Below, piece after piece: positions 26,756-36,302 of a stretch of 64,000 bases of DNA. How positions within the stretch are numbered: position 1 is the stretch's first letter; the number at the start of each line of letters is the position of its first letter. The notes under the pieces are model-generated. The model was not told the DNA's origin. It did not search any database and was given only the letters and a program-made list of their open reading frames with translations. Position numbers and translations under genes: made by a program. This stretch comes from Providencia sp. R33 (lineage in GTDB: Bacteria > Pseudomonadota > Gammaproteobacteria > Enterobacterales > Enterobacteriaceae), in assembly GCF_019343475.1 (NCBI RefSeq), contig NZ_CP072453.1:3286001-3350000 (forward strand), given 5' to 3'.

Positions 26756-27913
26756 CTAGCGGTGGTGCCGGCGCCAGCGGTTAAACGCATGCGTTAAATG
26801 ACGCAGTTCCCCATCGCGCAACATACCAATAAAGACCCCGATGACGGTATAAATCACGCCTAGCGTCAACATCATCACGATATCCATTAATACATCGCTA
26901 AACGGTAGGCCCATTTGGTTAAGGCCCGCCATGGCATTCGTTGCCCACGTAGATGGCAGTGCAGAAGCAATCATTCGTACCCAATCAGGCATCGCTTGCA
27001 ACGGCCAAATGGTACCTGACATATAAAACACTGGCGTGGTAATAAACGCCAATGTTAAATAAATCATTTCCACACTGCGCAGACATTCAGTCACTAATTT
27101 GCCAAGACCAAGCACCGCTAATAAGAATGGGAAGGTAAATATCCAAATCAAATACAACGGTGCTTCTTGCCGATAGCCCAACACCCAAGGCCACAGGGCA
27201 AAAAATACGGTAGATAAAAATAACCAAATTGGGATCAATGCTGATAACGCGCCTAAATAAACCGCCAACGGTGGCTTACCTTTCGGAGTAGAGCGAATTG
27301 CAATACTCACTCGTACACAAGCAATCAACAAGGAGTGCTGCAATAACATCACCAACAAACCGGGAAAGATAATTGCCGCAAAACTCACCCCAGGGTTATA
27401 TAAGGGCTCTGTTTCACTGCGTACAGGGGTGATAATCACCTTCGCTTGCTCTTGGCTATAACCCGCTTTAGTTAATAACTGCGTGTTATACGCATTGAGC
27501 AATGTTTGGTATGCCTTAGAAAGTTCCTGTTGAATTTGCCCACTCGCTAAGCGGTTTGTCGCATCCCCATACACAGGTACGGTAATATTTTTACCGCTTA
27601 ATAAATGCTGTTGAAAATCCGTTGGAATGATAATTATCGCAAAGAGTTTTCGTGCAATCATATCTTGGCGAGCTTGCGCAAGGTTATCATAACCGTGCAA
27701 CTGCACTTTAGGTGTTGCATCTAAATCGCGGATCAGTTCGCGGCTCGCCGTGCTGTGGTCCATATCAATCACTGCGACAGGTAAGTCCCATAATACGGGT
27801 CTCGCATACACCAAACTCATCACACACAATGATACTAATAGAAGCAACCACATGGGTTTTTCTAACATCCCAAGTAACACTTTACGGAAGGTCGCAAAAT
27901 ACACGGTCATCAT
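26756..27913 (-). CDS. ABC-2-type inner-membrane permease (export system)
   Basis: 385 residues: one N-terminal span (about 15-37), a large periplasmic domain, then five C-terminal spans, the standard ABC-2 layout of YhhJ/YbhR-type permeases. The DMDHSTASRELIRDLDATP segment after the first span is typical. It is last in a three-gene unit (HlyD adaptor, permease, permease) and overlaps the preceding permease by four bases (ATGA). No ATP-binding subunit is encoded here, so it must borrow one or use another energy source. Substrate unknown; drug, toxin or lipid export is a guess from the family. Confidence 0.85.
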   Translation of the reverse strand: MMTVYFATFRKVLLGMLEKPMWLLLLVSLCVMSLVYARPVLWDLPVAVIDMDHSTASRELIRDLDATPKVQLHGYDNLAQARQDMIARKLFAIIIIPTDFQQHLLSGKNITVPVYGDATNRLASGQIQQELSKAYQTLLNAYNTQLLTKAGYSQEQAKVIITPVRSETEPLYNPGVSFAAIIFPGLLVMLLQHSLLIACVRVSIAIRSTPKGKPPLAVYLGALSALIPIWLFLSTVFFALWPWVLGYRQEAPLYLIWIFTFPFLLAVLGLGKLVTECLRSVEMIYLTLAFITTPVFYMSGTIWPLQAMPDWVRMIASALPSTWATNAMAGLNQMGLPFSDVLMDIVMMLTLGVIYTVIGVFIGMLRDGELRHLTHAFNRWRRHHR

Positions 27914-29055
27914 GCAGCGCCTCCTTGGGTTTCCAATCGTTTCACTAAGCGCTTACGCACTAAAAAAGCGGTAACAACAGGGTAAATCAGTAAAAATAAA
28001 CAAACCTCGACTATCCGCCCAAACGATATTTCCCGTAAGAAGATATCGAACATCGCATTAAGCGTATGGGTTAGTGGCTCGATATTCGAAATAATCTGTG
28101 CAGGCAAAATCATCGCTAATTCAGGCACTGCCATCCCTGAGAACGCTAATGCAATACTGACAAGCATCCCGATTAAGCTGTAGGCCATGATGGCGCTCGA
28201 GGTAAAACTAAAGAGCAATAGCCCAACACTTTGCGCCGCTATCACATAGAAGAAACCAACCACAATCATATACAGCGGGTTCCCTATGACTTTAGCGTCA
28301 AAAATCGTGACTAATGCAGCCAACTCAATGGCTAATAATGTACTGAAAAATAAGGTATAAGGTGCCATTTTCCCTAACAAAGCGGTGGCAAAAGGTTTGA
28401 CACTCTGTAAAGTCGTACCACGTGACATGGTGTAAATTGTCGCCGTGACCACAAACAGCTGGAGCATATGAATTGTGGCGGCAAACTGTTGATAATAAAT
28501 ATAACTGCCGCTTGGGTTGAACAGGCTGTCATAGGAAAGCGTCACTTGCGCTAACGGTGGCAAGGCTTTTCCCATCGATTTTGCCATTTCTTGGCGGTAT
28601 TTCGCATTGAGTTCCGCCACCAGCCCACTAAAATCTTGAATGGCATAGCTTCCAGATGCGTAAAATAATGCATTGTAATACATCCGTAATTCAGGCTGAC
28701 GGCCACGCAGCACATCCTCTTCAAAATTATGCGGAATATACAATAACGCGTAATCTTTTGAACTTGCTAATCTTTTAAGTGAGGTACTGAGGTTATCATC
28801 CACTGTTTTTACATCAGCGTGAGGGCCCGCATTCAAGTCACGAATAATTTGCCGTGATACGGGGCTATGATTGTCATCCACCACTGAAACGGGTAGATCC
28901 ATCAAGGTTCCCTCAGAAAAGTTAGCGCTAACTAACGTAAACAACATCAACGGGAACAACCAGCTCAACCAGTGAAAAACAGGGCTACGAATAGCCATTT
29001 GGGTTTCGCGGCTAAAAGCATGTTCAAAGCCGTGCCAAGCGAACTTTAATTTCAT
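27910..29055 (-). CDS. ABC-2-type inner-membrane permease, paralog of its neighbour
   Basis: 381 residues from the ATG at 29055, preceded by AAAGGTG 6 bases away; this start follows the adaptor gene stop by 10 bases. Topology is one span (about 31-50), a periplasmic domain starting LPVSVVDDNHSPVSRQIIRDL, then five spans. It shares the layout and the (V/I)D(M/D)xHS block with the downstream permease, so the two likely form a heterodimeric membrane channel. A 12-codon longer start (29091) is not supported because it would overlap the adaptor gene. Confidence 0.85.
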   Translation of the reverse strand: MKLKFAWHGFEHAFSRETQMAIRSPVFHWLSWLFPLMLFTLVSANFSEGTLMDLPVSVVDDNHSPVSRQIIRDLNAGPHADVKTVDDNLSTSLKRLASSKDYALLYIPHNFEEDVLRGRQPELRMYYNALFYASGSYAIQDFSGLVAELNAKYRQEMAKSMGKALPPLAQVTLSYDSLFNPSGSYIYYQQFAATIHMLQLFVVTATIYTMSRGTTLQSVKPFATALLGKMAPYTLFFSTLLAIELAALVTIFDAKVIGNPLYMIVVGFFYVIAAQSVGLLLFSFTSSAIMAYSLIGMLVSIALAFSGMAVPELAMILPAQIISNIEPLTHTLNAMFDIFLREISFGRIVEVCLFLLIYPVVTAFLVRKRLVKRLETQGGAA

Positions 29056-29065
29056 GGCAACACCT

Positions 29066-30037
29066 TTACTTATCCCAGTGCCATAACACACTCATACCGG
29101 GTCTTAACCCATCGATTGGCTCAACAGGATACAAACGAATTTCAAAGGTTTTTAAGTCAAAATCCCCTGTTGCACGCGTCGCTCGCTTCGTCGCATAATC
29201 ACCTTTTGGCGCGATATAGCGAATTTCTGCTTCAACCATTTTGTTCCCTAAAGCAGGAATATCGAGCTGAACTTTATCGCCTTTTTTCACCCCAACTAAA
29301 ATATCTTCGCGCAGGTTATAAATAAAATACGCTTGTGGCAGGCGGATCAGTGATACCAGCGGGCTACCCGCGTTGAATAACTCACCAATTTCTGCGGGGA
29401 TTGGACCAACTTCACCATCAACAGGAGCTTTAACTTGTAAATCATCGATTTGCACTTGGATTTCAGCCAATTTTTGCTCTTCTTGCTGTAAAGCCGCTTC
29501 ATATTGATGACGCTGCTCAATACGGTCGCCGTGCTGCCCTTCATCTAAGCGGGCTTTTGCCCCTTGTACTTGTGAGGAGGCTACCTCTTTGGCTTGACGT
29601 GCATTATCCAGCTCATTTGCTGACACATAGCCTTTGCTTTTTAAATTGCTTAAGCGCGCATACTCACGGGATGCATTTTGGTATTGTGAATTGGCTTGCG
29701 CTAACGATGCTTGTAGGTCACGAATGGTTTCTGCACGGGTGCCATTTAGGGATTGGTCGAGTTGTGCTTTGGCTTGATCTCTTGCTGCTTTAGAGGCTTC
29801 GTATTGCGCTTGTAGCTCTGGGCTTTCAAGGGTTAACAACAATTGCCCCTGTTTAACATCGTCCCCACGCTCCACATGCCGCTCCATCACACGGCCTTTG
29901 GCTTTTGAAGTGACAATCACTTCCGGCGCATCCACTTCTCCCTGTAACAATAAATATTGATTATGGGAATGAAATAACGCCGCTGCTGCAATTAAGATAA
30001 GCATCAGCAGAATCAGTACTATTGTTCTTTTTTTCAT
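29066..30037 (-). CDS. HlyD-family membrane-fusion (periplasmic adaptor) protein
   Basis: 323 residues: N-terminal membrane anchor (about residues 5-22), half-lipoyl segment (GEVDAPEVIVTSKAKGRVMERHVERGDDVKQGQLLLTLES split by the hairpin), a long alpha-helical coiled coil (about 75-190, rich in Ala, Gln and Glu), the second lipoyl half (VKAPVDGEVGPIPAEIGELFNAGSPLV) and a beta-barrel (about 230-320). It resembles YhiI/YbhG-type adaptors that link an ABC-2 exporter to an outer-membrane TolC channel. First gene of a three-gene unit with the two permeases; divergent from btsS. Confidence 0.88.
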   Translation of the reverse strand: MKKRTIVLILLMLILIAAAALFHSHNQYLLLQGEVDAPEVIVTSKAKGRVMERHVERGDDVKQGQLLLTLESPELQAQYEASKAARDQAKAQLDQSLNGTRAETIRDLQASLAQANSQYQNASREYARLSNLKSKGYVSANELDNARQAKEVASSQVQGAKARLDEGQHGDRIEQRHQYEAALQQEEQKLAEIQVQIDDLQVKAPVDGEVGPIPAEIGELFNAGSPLVSLIRLPQAYFIYNLREDILVGVKKGDKVQLDIPALGNKMVEAEIRYIAPKGDYATKRATRATGDFDLKTFEIRLYPVEPIDGLRPGMSVLWHWDK

Positions 30038-30371
30038 TATTTATGCGAACCTTAAATAATAACGGGGGAAACTATTATCCCTAGAGTATGACAAGAAAAT
30101 GAGGTATAGCGTTAATAAATTCGTGCGCAAGATCACGAAAAGGCAGGCCTTTGTCTAATATTGAATCGATTTTTTTCTTATGTCAAATAATGATGAATTG
30201 CTCTAATTCAAATGTCGATTACTTAACCAATGACTTACGGTATAATTACGAAGAAAATAAATACTAAAAATAGATAGCCTGGGTGAATAACTCTACCCAT
30301 ACACAGCACTAAAAAGTCTGTAGTGAAATCGCCGAATTCTCTACTTACCACAATGGGTAATACGATGAGCC
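30038..30371. other. Intergenic region between the export unit and the btsS ERIC element
   Basis: About 330 AT-rich bases between divergent units. It should contain the promoter of the adaptor gene and perhaps the btsSR promoter. I see no convincing box, ORF or repeat in it. Confidence 0.4.
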
Positions 30372-30496
30372 ATGCTCTAAATAGTTCACATTGTGGGTAG
30401 GCGACCAGAGAGGATATCTCGGGGAGCATACATAAGTATGTGACCCGAGTAACCGAACGCAGTCAACACCCCCACAATGTGAAATATGACGAGCAT
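30372..30496. repeat. ERIC element adjacent to the btsS start
   Basis: 125 bp with perfect terminal repeats ATGCTC...GAGCAT, the core GGGAGCATACATAAGTATGTG-like segment (here GGGGAGCATACATAAGTATG), and internal arms (CACATTGTGGG / CCCACAATGTG). The terminal bases GACGAGCAT recur at 30498-30506, so the btsS start codon lies in a repeated copy of the element's end. Confidence 0.9.
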
Positions 30497-30504
30497 AGAC
30501 GAGC

Positions 30505-32190
30505 ATGTACGAATTCGACTTAATATTACTCCTACTCCAACAAATGTGCGTCTACTTAGTTATCGCTTGGGCTCTTAGCCGCACTCCGCTTGTCATTCCT
30601 TTATTAAAAGTCACTATCCGTTTACCTCATAAGGTGATGTGTTACCTGATTTTCTCTGTCTTTTGTATTATCGGGACGTATTTTGGCCTGCATATCAATG
30701 ACTCCATCGCCAATACTCGTGCTATTGGTGCGGTTTTAGGTGGTTTACTGGGTGGCCCTGCTGTGGGAGTAGCCGTGGGCTTTACTGGGGGTCTTCACCG
30801 TTATTCATTAGGGGGAATGAGCGCATTTGCTTGTATGGTTTCGACCATTGTGGAAGGGTTGATTGGTGGGTTAGTTCATCGTTACTATATGAAGCGCGGT
30901 GAAATTAATAAAATTTTTAACCCTGTTACCGCTAGCTGTGCCACTTTCGTGGCTGAACTGCTTCAGATGTTAATTATTCTGCTACTTGCTCGCCCTTTCG
31001 ATGAAGCGGTTGAGCTGGTAAGAAGCATTGTCGCGCCGATGTTAGTCGCAAATACTATTGGTGCTGCGATGTTTATTCGTATTTTACTCGACCGACGTGC
31101 AATTGTGGAAAAATACACCACCGCGTTTTCTGCACAAGCCCTTAAAATCGCCTTAACCACTGAGGGCATTTTACGCAAAGGCTTTAATGCAGATAACAGC
31201 ATGAAAGTCGCCAAAATTATTTATCAAGAACTCGAAATTGGTGCTGTTGCGATTACCGATCGAGAAAAAATACTCGCCTTTATTGGTATCGGCGCTGATC
31301 ACCACCGACCTGGTACACAAATTTCATCGAGCCAGTCAAGGCAAGCCATTGATAATAATGAGGTTGTCTATGCCGATGGCAATGAAACACCATACAAATG
31401 CTCTCTTTGTTCAACGTGTAAACTCGGCTCTGCCCTCGTCATCCCTTTACGGGGCGAAAATGACCGCGTGATTGGCACCATAAAGCTATATGAGGCTAAA
31501 AACAGCTTATTTAGCTCGATTAACCGTACATTAGGCGAAGGTATCGCAAGCTTATTTTCTGCTCAAATCTTAGCGGGGCAATACGAACGCAATAAACAAT
31601 CGCTGCTGCAATCGGAAGTGAAACTACTCCATGCCCAAGTCAATCCTCACTTTTTATTTAATGTACTCAATACGTTGCAAGCGGTGATCCGCAAAGATAG
31701 CCAACAAGCTGGGCAGTTGGTTCAGTATATTTCGACCTTTTTCCGTAATAACCTCAAGCGCCCAGAGCAAAGTGCCACTTTGGGTGAGGAAATCGAACAT
31801 ATCAATGCCTATTTGCAGATAGAAAAAGCTCGTTTTCAAGATAGCTTGCAAATCCATATTGAAATCCCTGAAGAGGTCAAGCACGTCGAACTGCCCGCAT
31901 TTACCTTGCAACCCCTTGTTGAGAATGCGATTAAACATGGTACCTCACAGTTATTAGAGACGGGATACATTACAATACGTAGCTATATCGGCAGTGAACA
32001 TGTGTATATCGAAATAGAGGACAACGCAGGGTTATATAAACCTGCAAAACAAAGTGATGGCCTTGGAATGGGCTTGGTCGATAAACGCTTGCGCTTAAAA
32101 TATGGCGAACAATATGGCATTAGCGTAGAACATGAGCCGGAAAAGTTTACCCGAATGAAAATCCGCCTGCCGTATTTGGCGGCACCCTAA
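30505..32190 (+). CDS. btsS: Pyruvate-sensing histidine kinase BtsS (LytS-type)
   Basis: 561 residues, identical in length to E. coli BtsS (YehU), and similar throughout: MYEFDLILLLLQQMC, IGAVLGGLLGGPAVG, GGLHRYSLGGMSA. The N-terminal 5TM-5TMR_LYT domain (about 1-190) binds extracellular pyruvate in E. coli. A GAF-like segment (about 210-350) precedes the LytS-type kinase with the phospho-acceptor His in HAQVNPHFLFNVLNT and the N box in LQPLVENAIKHGTS. No good Shine-Dalgarno: the start directly abuts an ERIC end. It pairs with BtsR 18 bases downstream. Confidence 0.95.
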   Translation: MYEFDLILLLLQQMCVYLVIAWALSRTPLVIPLLKVTIRLPHKVMCYLIFSVFCIIGTYFGLHINDSIANTRAIGAVLGGLLGGPAVGVAVGFTGGLHRYSLGGMSAFACMVSTIVEGLIGGLVHRYYMKRGEINKIFNPVTASCATFVAELLQMLIILLLARPFDEAVELVRSIVAPMLVANTIGAAMFIRILLDRRAIVEKYTTAFSAQALKIALTTEGILRKGFNADNSMKVAKIIYQELEIGAVAITDREKILAFIGIGADHHRPGTQISSSQSRQAIDNNEVVYADGNETPYKCSLCSTCKLGSALVIPLRGENDRVIGTIKLYEAKNSLFSSINRTLGEGIASLFSAQILAGQYERNKQSLLQSEVKLLHAQVNPHFLFNVLNTLQAVIRKDSQQAGQLVQYISTFFRNNLKRPEQSATLGEEIEHINAYLQIEKARFQDSLQIHIEIPEEVKHVELPAFTLQPLVENAIKHGTSQLLETGYITIRSYIGSEHVYIEIEDNAGLYKPAKQSDGLGMGLVDKRLRLKYGEQYGISVEHEPEKFTRMKIRLPYLAAP

Positions 32191-32208
32191 TAATGATAAT
32201 GTAACCCT

Positions 32209-32925
32209 ATGAATGTATTAATTGTTGATGATGAACCCCTTGCGCGGGAAAACGTCCGTTGCTTACTCGAAGAACATGATGATATTGAAATTATTGGTGA
32301 ATGTGCGAACGCCATCGAAGCAATAGGCATCATTCATAAAAAAAAGCCTGATGTGGTCTTTCTTGATATTCAAATGCCGCGCCTAACAGGCTTAGAAATG
32401 GTGCGCATGCTCGATCCCGAAGACCGCCCTTATATTGTATTTTTGACCGCTTTTAATGAATTCGCTATCCAAGCGTTTGAAGAATATGCGTTTGATTACC
32501 TGTTAAAGCCCCTTGAACCTGAACGTCTCGAAAAAACCTTAAACCGCTTACGCCAAGGTAAGCAAAAGCAGAACCTTGAACTTCTGGGCAACAATGAGCC
32601 GCTGAAATTTATTCCGTGTACAGGCCATAGCCGTATTTACTTGATGAAGCTCGATGAAGTTTTGTATGTCACATCGCGTATGAGCGGTGTTTATGTAATG
32701 AGTACACAAGGACAAGAAGGCTTTACTGAACTGACACTGCGTACATTAGAGACGCGCACCCCGCTGGTGCGTTGCCACCGGCAATATTTGGTGAATATGA
32801 CCCAACTTAATGAAATTTTGTTTGGTGATAGCGGGCAAGCTGAGTTAGTACTCAGCTCTGGTGAACATATTCCTGTCAGCCGCCGCTACCTAAAGCCGCT
32901 AAAAGAGGCGCTGGGGTTGGTTTAA
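32209..32925 (+). CDS. btsR: LytTR response regulator BtsR
   Basis: 238 residues (E. coli BtsR/YehT 239). Receiver domain with phosphorylation site Asp53 ([13 protein letters not shown]) and acidic pocket VDDEP; C-terminal LytTR DNA-binding domain (about 135-238; [41 protein letters not shown]). In E. coli it activates the pyruvate transporter gene btsT (yjiY). No btsT homolog is seen in this window. Confidence 0.95.
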   Translation: MNVLIVDDEPLARENVRCLLEEHDDIEIIGECANAIEAIGIIHKKKPDVVFLDIQMPRLTGLEMVRMLDPEDRPYIVFLTAFNEFAIQAFEEYAFDYLLKPLEPERLEKTLNRLRQGKQKQNLELLGNNEPLKFIPCTGHSRIYLMKLDEVLYVTSRMSGVYVMSTQGQEGFTELTLRTLETRTPLVRCHRQYLVNMTQLNEILFGDSGQAELVLSSGEHIPVSRRYLKPLKEALGLV

Positions 32926-32954
32926 AATCACAATATGGGAAACGATTCTCTACT

Positions 32955-33098
32955 ATGCATAACAATTTGAAAGCGCGACAATCAAATGCTTTATTAAAAC
33001 TAATTATGGCTGCTAAAAATGACGTAGATAATAATCGTGTAATGACAGTAAGTGAAGCAAGGAGAAGGCTGCTTGAAAGAAGGATTAAACAATCTTAA
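32955..33098 (+). CDS. Candidate small basic protein (47 aa), function unknown
   Basis: Starts MHNNLKARQSNALLKLIM and ends in a highly basic segment (SEARRRLLERRIKQS). Highly charged and probably helical; no signal peptide. It lies 29 bases after btsR and is followed at once by a terminator, which fits a real last cistron. The ribosome-binding site is weak (GGGAAA about 12 bases upstream). I do not recognise a family. Confidence 0.45.
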   Translation: MHNNLKARQSNALLKLIMAAKNDVDNNRVMTVSEARRRLLERRIKQS

Positions 33099-33103
33099 AT
33101 AAA

Positions 33104-33134
33104 AAAACCCGCACTCCAAAGAAATGCGGGTTTT
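33104..33134. terminator. Bidirectional terminator btsR-side / deaD
   Basis: AAAACCCGCA and TGCGGGTTTT form a ten-base-pair stem. A strong T tract follows on the minus strand (deaD side), and TTTTGTGTTTT on the plus strand. Confidence 0.88.
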
Positions 33135-33173
33135 GTGTTTTAGTGGGGAATTAATCCCGATAAAACCAAACTA

Positions 33174-35117
33174 TTATGCGTTATGGCTGCTGCTACGACG
33201 ACGTGGAGCTGCAGTATTGCCTTCTTGACGTGGAGCAGAGTTACCACGGTCACGGTTACCACCGCCACGGCGTTCACCACCACCACGACGCTCGCCACCG
33301 CGCTCACCGCCACGGTCATTACGACGACCTGCACCAAAACCACCTTCACTACCACCTTCACGACGTGGACCACCACGACGCTCACCGCCACCGCGGCGTT
33401 CGAATGGCTGTGCATCACCGACCAGTTGCATTTGCGTTGGTTTATTCAAAATGCGTGCGCGACTTAAGTGTGTTAACACATCAGTTGGCATACCTTTTGG
33501 TAATTCAATTGTTGAGTGAGTTCCGTACAATTTGATATTACCAATGTAACGGCTGCTGATATCAGCTTCGTTAGCAATCGCACCAACAATGTGACGAACT
33601 TCCACACCATCATCGCGGCCAACTTCGATACGGTACATTTCCATATCGCCAACGTCACGACGCTCACGACGGCCGCCACGCTCACCACGTTCTGCACGGT
33701 CGAAACCGTTGCCGTTGCTATTGCGATCACGACGGTCACCATCACGACGACGGTCATCACGGTCGTTGAATTCACGACGTGGACGACGCGGTGCATCTGG
33801 TGGCAGGATCAGCGCGCGCTCACCTTGTGCCATTTTTAACAGTGCCGCTGCTAATGTTTCCATGTCGACATCTTCAGATGGGGACATTTTCGCTAACAGT
33901 GAACGGTATTGATCTAAATCGCTGCTTTCTAATTGCTGTTGAATTTTTTCAGCAAATTTCGCCTGACGACGTTGGCTTAGCAGATCTGCATCTGGCAGTT
34001 CAACTTCAGGAATAGTCAGCTTCATTGTGCGCTCAACGTTACGCAGCAGGCGACGCTCACGGTTCTCAACGAACAGTAATGCACGACCTGCACGACCTGC
34101 ACGACCAGTACGACCGATACGGTGAACGTAAGACTCTGCATCCATTGGGATGTCATAGTTAACGACTAAGCTAATACGCTCAACGTCCAAACCACGCGCT
34201 GCAACATCAGTCGCAATCAAGATATCCAAACGGCCATCTTTTAAACGCTCTAACGTTTGCTCACGCAGTGCTTGGTTCATGTCACCGTTCAGTGCAGCAC
34301 TGTTGTAGCCATTGCGTTCTAACGCTTCAGCGACTTCTAAAGTTGCATTTTTAGTGCGCACGAAAATAATCGCTGCGTCAAAGTCTTCTGCTTCTAAGAA
34401 ACGAACTAACGCTTCATTTTTACGCATGCCAGACACAGTCCAATAGCTTTGAGCAATGTCTGGACGAGTTGTAATGCTTGCCTGAATACGAATTTCTTTC
34501 GGATCTTTCATAAAACGACGTGTAATACGGCGAATTGGTTCAGGCATTGTTGCAGAGAACAGTGCAGTTTGGTGCTCTGCTGGAATTTGGCTCATGATGT
34601 TTTCAACATCTTCAATGAAGCCCATACGCAGCATTTCATCAGCTTCGTCTAAGACTAAGCCTTTCAATTTAGATAAATCTAACGTGCCACGTTTCAGGTG
34701 GTCAAGCAGACGACCCGGTGTACCCACAACAATTTGTGGACCTTGGCGTAATGCACGTAATTGCACGTCATAACGTTGACCACCATACAGGGCAACAACA
34801 TTTACGCGATTCATATGTTTAGAGAAATCGCTCATTGCTTCCGCAACTTGCACAGCTAACTCACGTGTTGGTGCAAGCACTAAAATTTGCGGTGCTTTTA
34901 AATCTGCATCAATGTTTTGCAGTAATGGCAAACTGAATGCAGCAGTTTTACCGCTACCTGTTTGTGCCATACCTAATACATCGTTGCCATCCATTAACAA
35001 TGGAATACATTGTTGTTGGATTGGAGAAGGTTTTTCGTATCCCAGGTCGTTCAGTGCAGTCAAAATAGGTGCTGATAAACCTAACTCAGCAAAAGAAATA
35101 TCGGTCTCAGTAGTCAT
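33174..35117 (-). CDS. deaD: DEAD-box RNA helicase DeaD (CsdA)
   Basis: 647 residues from the ATG at 35117, which has TGAGG upstream and overlaps the 3' end of yrbN. Helicase motifs in order: [30 protein letters not shown] and [12 protein letters not shown] DbpA-like RNA-binding domain (about 480-555) is followed by a low-complexity Arg/Gly-rich tail ([12 protein letters not shown] repeats). DeaD unwinds RNA during ribosome assembly and cold adaptation. The GC-rich repetitive tail coding region creates long spurious open frames on the other strand. Confidence 0.97.
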   Translation of the reverse strand: MTTETDISFAELGLSAPILTALNDLGYEKPSPIQQQCIPLLMDGNDVLGMAQTGSGKTAAFSLPLLQNIDADLKAPQILVLAPTRELAVQVAEAMSDFSKHMNRVNVVALYGGQRYDVQLRALRQGPQIVVGTPGRLLDHLKRGTLDLSKLKGLVLDEADEMLRMGFIEDVENIMSQIPAEHQTALFSATMPEPIRRITRRFMKDPKEIRIQASITTRPDIAQSYWTVSGMRKNEALVRFLEAEDFDAAIIFVRTKNATLEVAEALERNGYNSAALNGDMNQALREQTLERLKDGRLDILIATDVAARGLDVERISLVVNYDIPMDAESYVHRIGRTGRAGRAGRALLFVENRERRLLRNVERTMKLTIPEVELPDADLLSQRRQAKFAEKIQQQLESSDLDQYRSLLAKMSPSEDVDMETLAAALLKMAQGERALILPPDAPRRPRREFNDRDDRRRDGDRRDRNSNGNGFDRAERGERGGRRERRDVGDMEMYRIEVGRDDGVEVRHIVGAIANEADISSRYIGNIKLYGTHSTIELPKGMPTDVLTHLSRARILNKPTQMQLVGDAQPFERRGGGERRGGPRREGGSEGGFGAGRRNDRGGERGGERRGGGERRGGGNRDRGNSAPRQEGNTAAPRRRSSSHNA

Positions 35118-35187
35118 GTAAAGGTGCCTCATACTTAATGGCAGCCAGTTTACATAACCATCGGAAAATCATTTCGGTCATTTTCAT
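35107..35187 (-). CDS. yrbN: Small leader-type protein YrbN overlapping deaD
   Basis: 26 codons starting [20 protein letters not shown] and ending APLHDY. It matches the length, position and MKMTE... LCxLAAI ... HDY pattern of E. coli YrbN, encoded between nlpI and deaD. Its stop lies inside deaD: the last 11 bases overlap the deaD start region, so translation of the two is probably coupled. Conservation of this overlap suggests a role in controlling deaD expression. The protein's own function is unknown. Confidence 0.8.
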   Translation of the reverse strand: MKMTEMIFRWLCKLAAIKYEAPLHDY

Positions 35188-35288
35188 TTAAAATGTGAAC
35201 TGGCTCAAATTGTGTTTATTAAACGAACAAATAGGCCGTCACCCAGAAGGATGATGACTTAAAATTTTTTCAATGAAATGTTCGTCAG

Positions 35289-36206
35289 CTATTGCTGGCC
35301 CGATTCTAAAAGGTCGTCTTGTTCTTGGCCTAACAGCGCCAATTCCAACAATGCATAGCGGTGTTCAACAAAGCTGTGAGCGTTGTTAGCTACCGTCAGT
35401 TTGAATAACGCAACTGCGCTATCCTTATCCCCCAGACTTAGGTAATGTTTACCTAAATAGAAGTTAGTTTCACTGAGATGCTCAGCGAGCGAAGTGTTAT
35501 CCGTAAATGTTTCTTTCAATCGCGCCATCAATGTATCTTCATTGATATTGCCAAGATAGAATTCTACGATATTCCAGCCCCATTGCCCTTTCTCCGCTTG
35601 GTTGTAGCGGGCTGCAAGATTATCTTGCGCCATACGCGGGTCTATGTCTTTCTCGACGAGATAAAGCCATAGAGTACGAAAAGGATCATTTGGATCTATC
35701 TGATAATACGCCAGCAGATCATCCTGCGCTAGTTTGTACCGTTCACCGTAATATAATGCGATGCCACGATTCATCCGCGCGAAATTGTAAGTTGGATCAA
35801 GCTCTAAAACAGAATCAAACGCTTCATAGGCAGCATCATAATTGCCTGCCTGCGTAAAATATATCCCTAAAAAATTAAAAACTTCAGGAATATCAGGACG
35901 TATGGCTAACGCAGTCGAAAAATCGTTACGTGCCAGCGCCCTTAAACCGAGACTATCATACAACACACCGCGCTCATATAAAAGCTGTGCGTACTCATCA
36001 TCGGTTAAAGATCGGCTCGCAAGGATTTGTTCCATGCGCGCCAATATCACTTCTTGTTGTAATGAAGGCTGAAGTGGAACGGCAAACACCTCGTTCTTTC
36101 GCCAATCTTTGCTGCTACATCCAATAATAACAAAAAAGATAAGCGCCAAGAGCACACGCGGGAGCGTGCGATAATCTCTCACCCGAAGACAGATACTGTT
36201 CAGCAT
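35289..36206 (-). CDS. nlpI: Lipoprotein NlpI, peptidoglycan-hydrolase adaptor with TPR repeats
   Basis: 305 residues (E. coli 294). Signal peptide with lipobox IIGC (Cys30), then TPR-type repeats, for example [40 protein letters not shown] and [19 protein letters not shown]. NlpI is an outer-membrane lipoprotein that scaffolds murein endopeptidases and presents MepS to the protease Prc. The N-terminus before the membrane segment is about 11 residues longer than in E. coli; a later start is possible. Located between pnp and deaD, as in E. coli. Confidence 0.96.
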   Translation of the reverse strand: MLNSICLRVRDYRTLPRVLLALIFFVIIGCSSKDWRKNEVFAVPLQPSLQQEVILARMEQILASRSLTDDEYAQLLYERGVLYDSLGLRALARNDFSTALAIRPDIPEVFNFLGIYFTQAGNYDAAYEAFDSVLELDPTYNFARMNRGIALYYGERYKLAQDDLLAYYQIDPNDPFRTLWLYLVEKDIDPRMAQDNLAARYNQAEKGQWGWNIVEFYLGNINEDTLMARLKETFTDNTSLAEHLSETNFYLGKHYLSLGDKDSAVALFKLTVANNAHSFVEHRYALLELALLGQEQDDLLESGQQ

Positions 36207-36302
36207 ACTCCGTCCTTACATTACCACACTTTACAAATTATCGTTTCAGCCTAATTGGCCGATAGCGCTCTACCGAAGTAGAGCGCTGTTTTTTAGGTCA
36301 GC

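Noticed and set aside
33140..33912. Several long open frames on both strands at the deaD 3' end
   Set aside because: They are His/Asp- or Thr/Val-rich shadows of the repetitive Arg/Gly tail-coding sequence of deaD.
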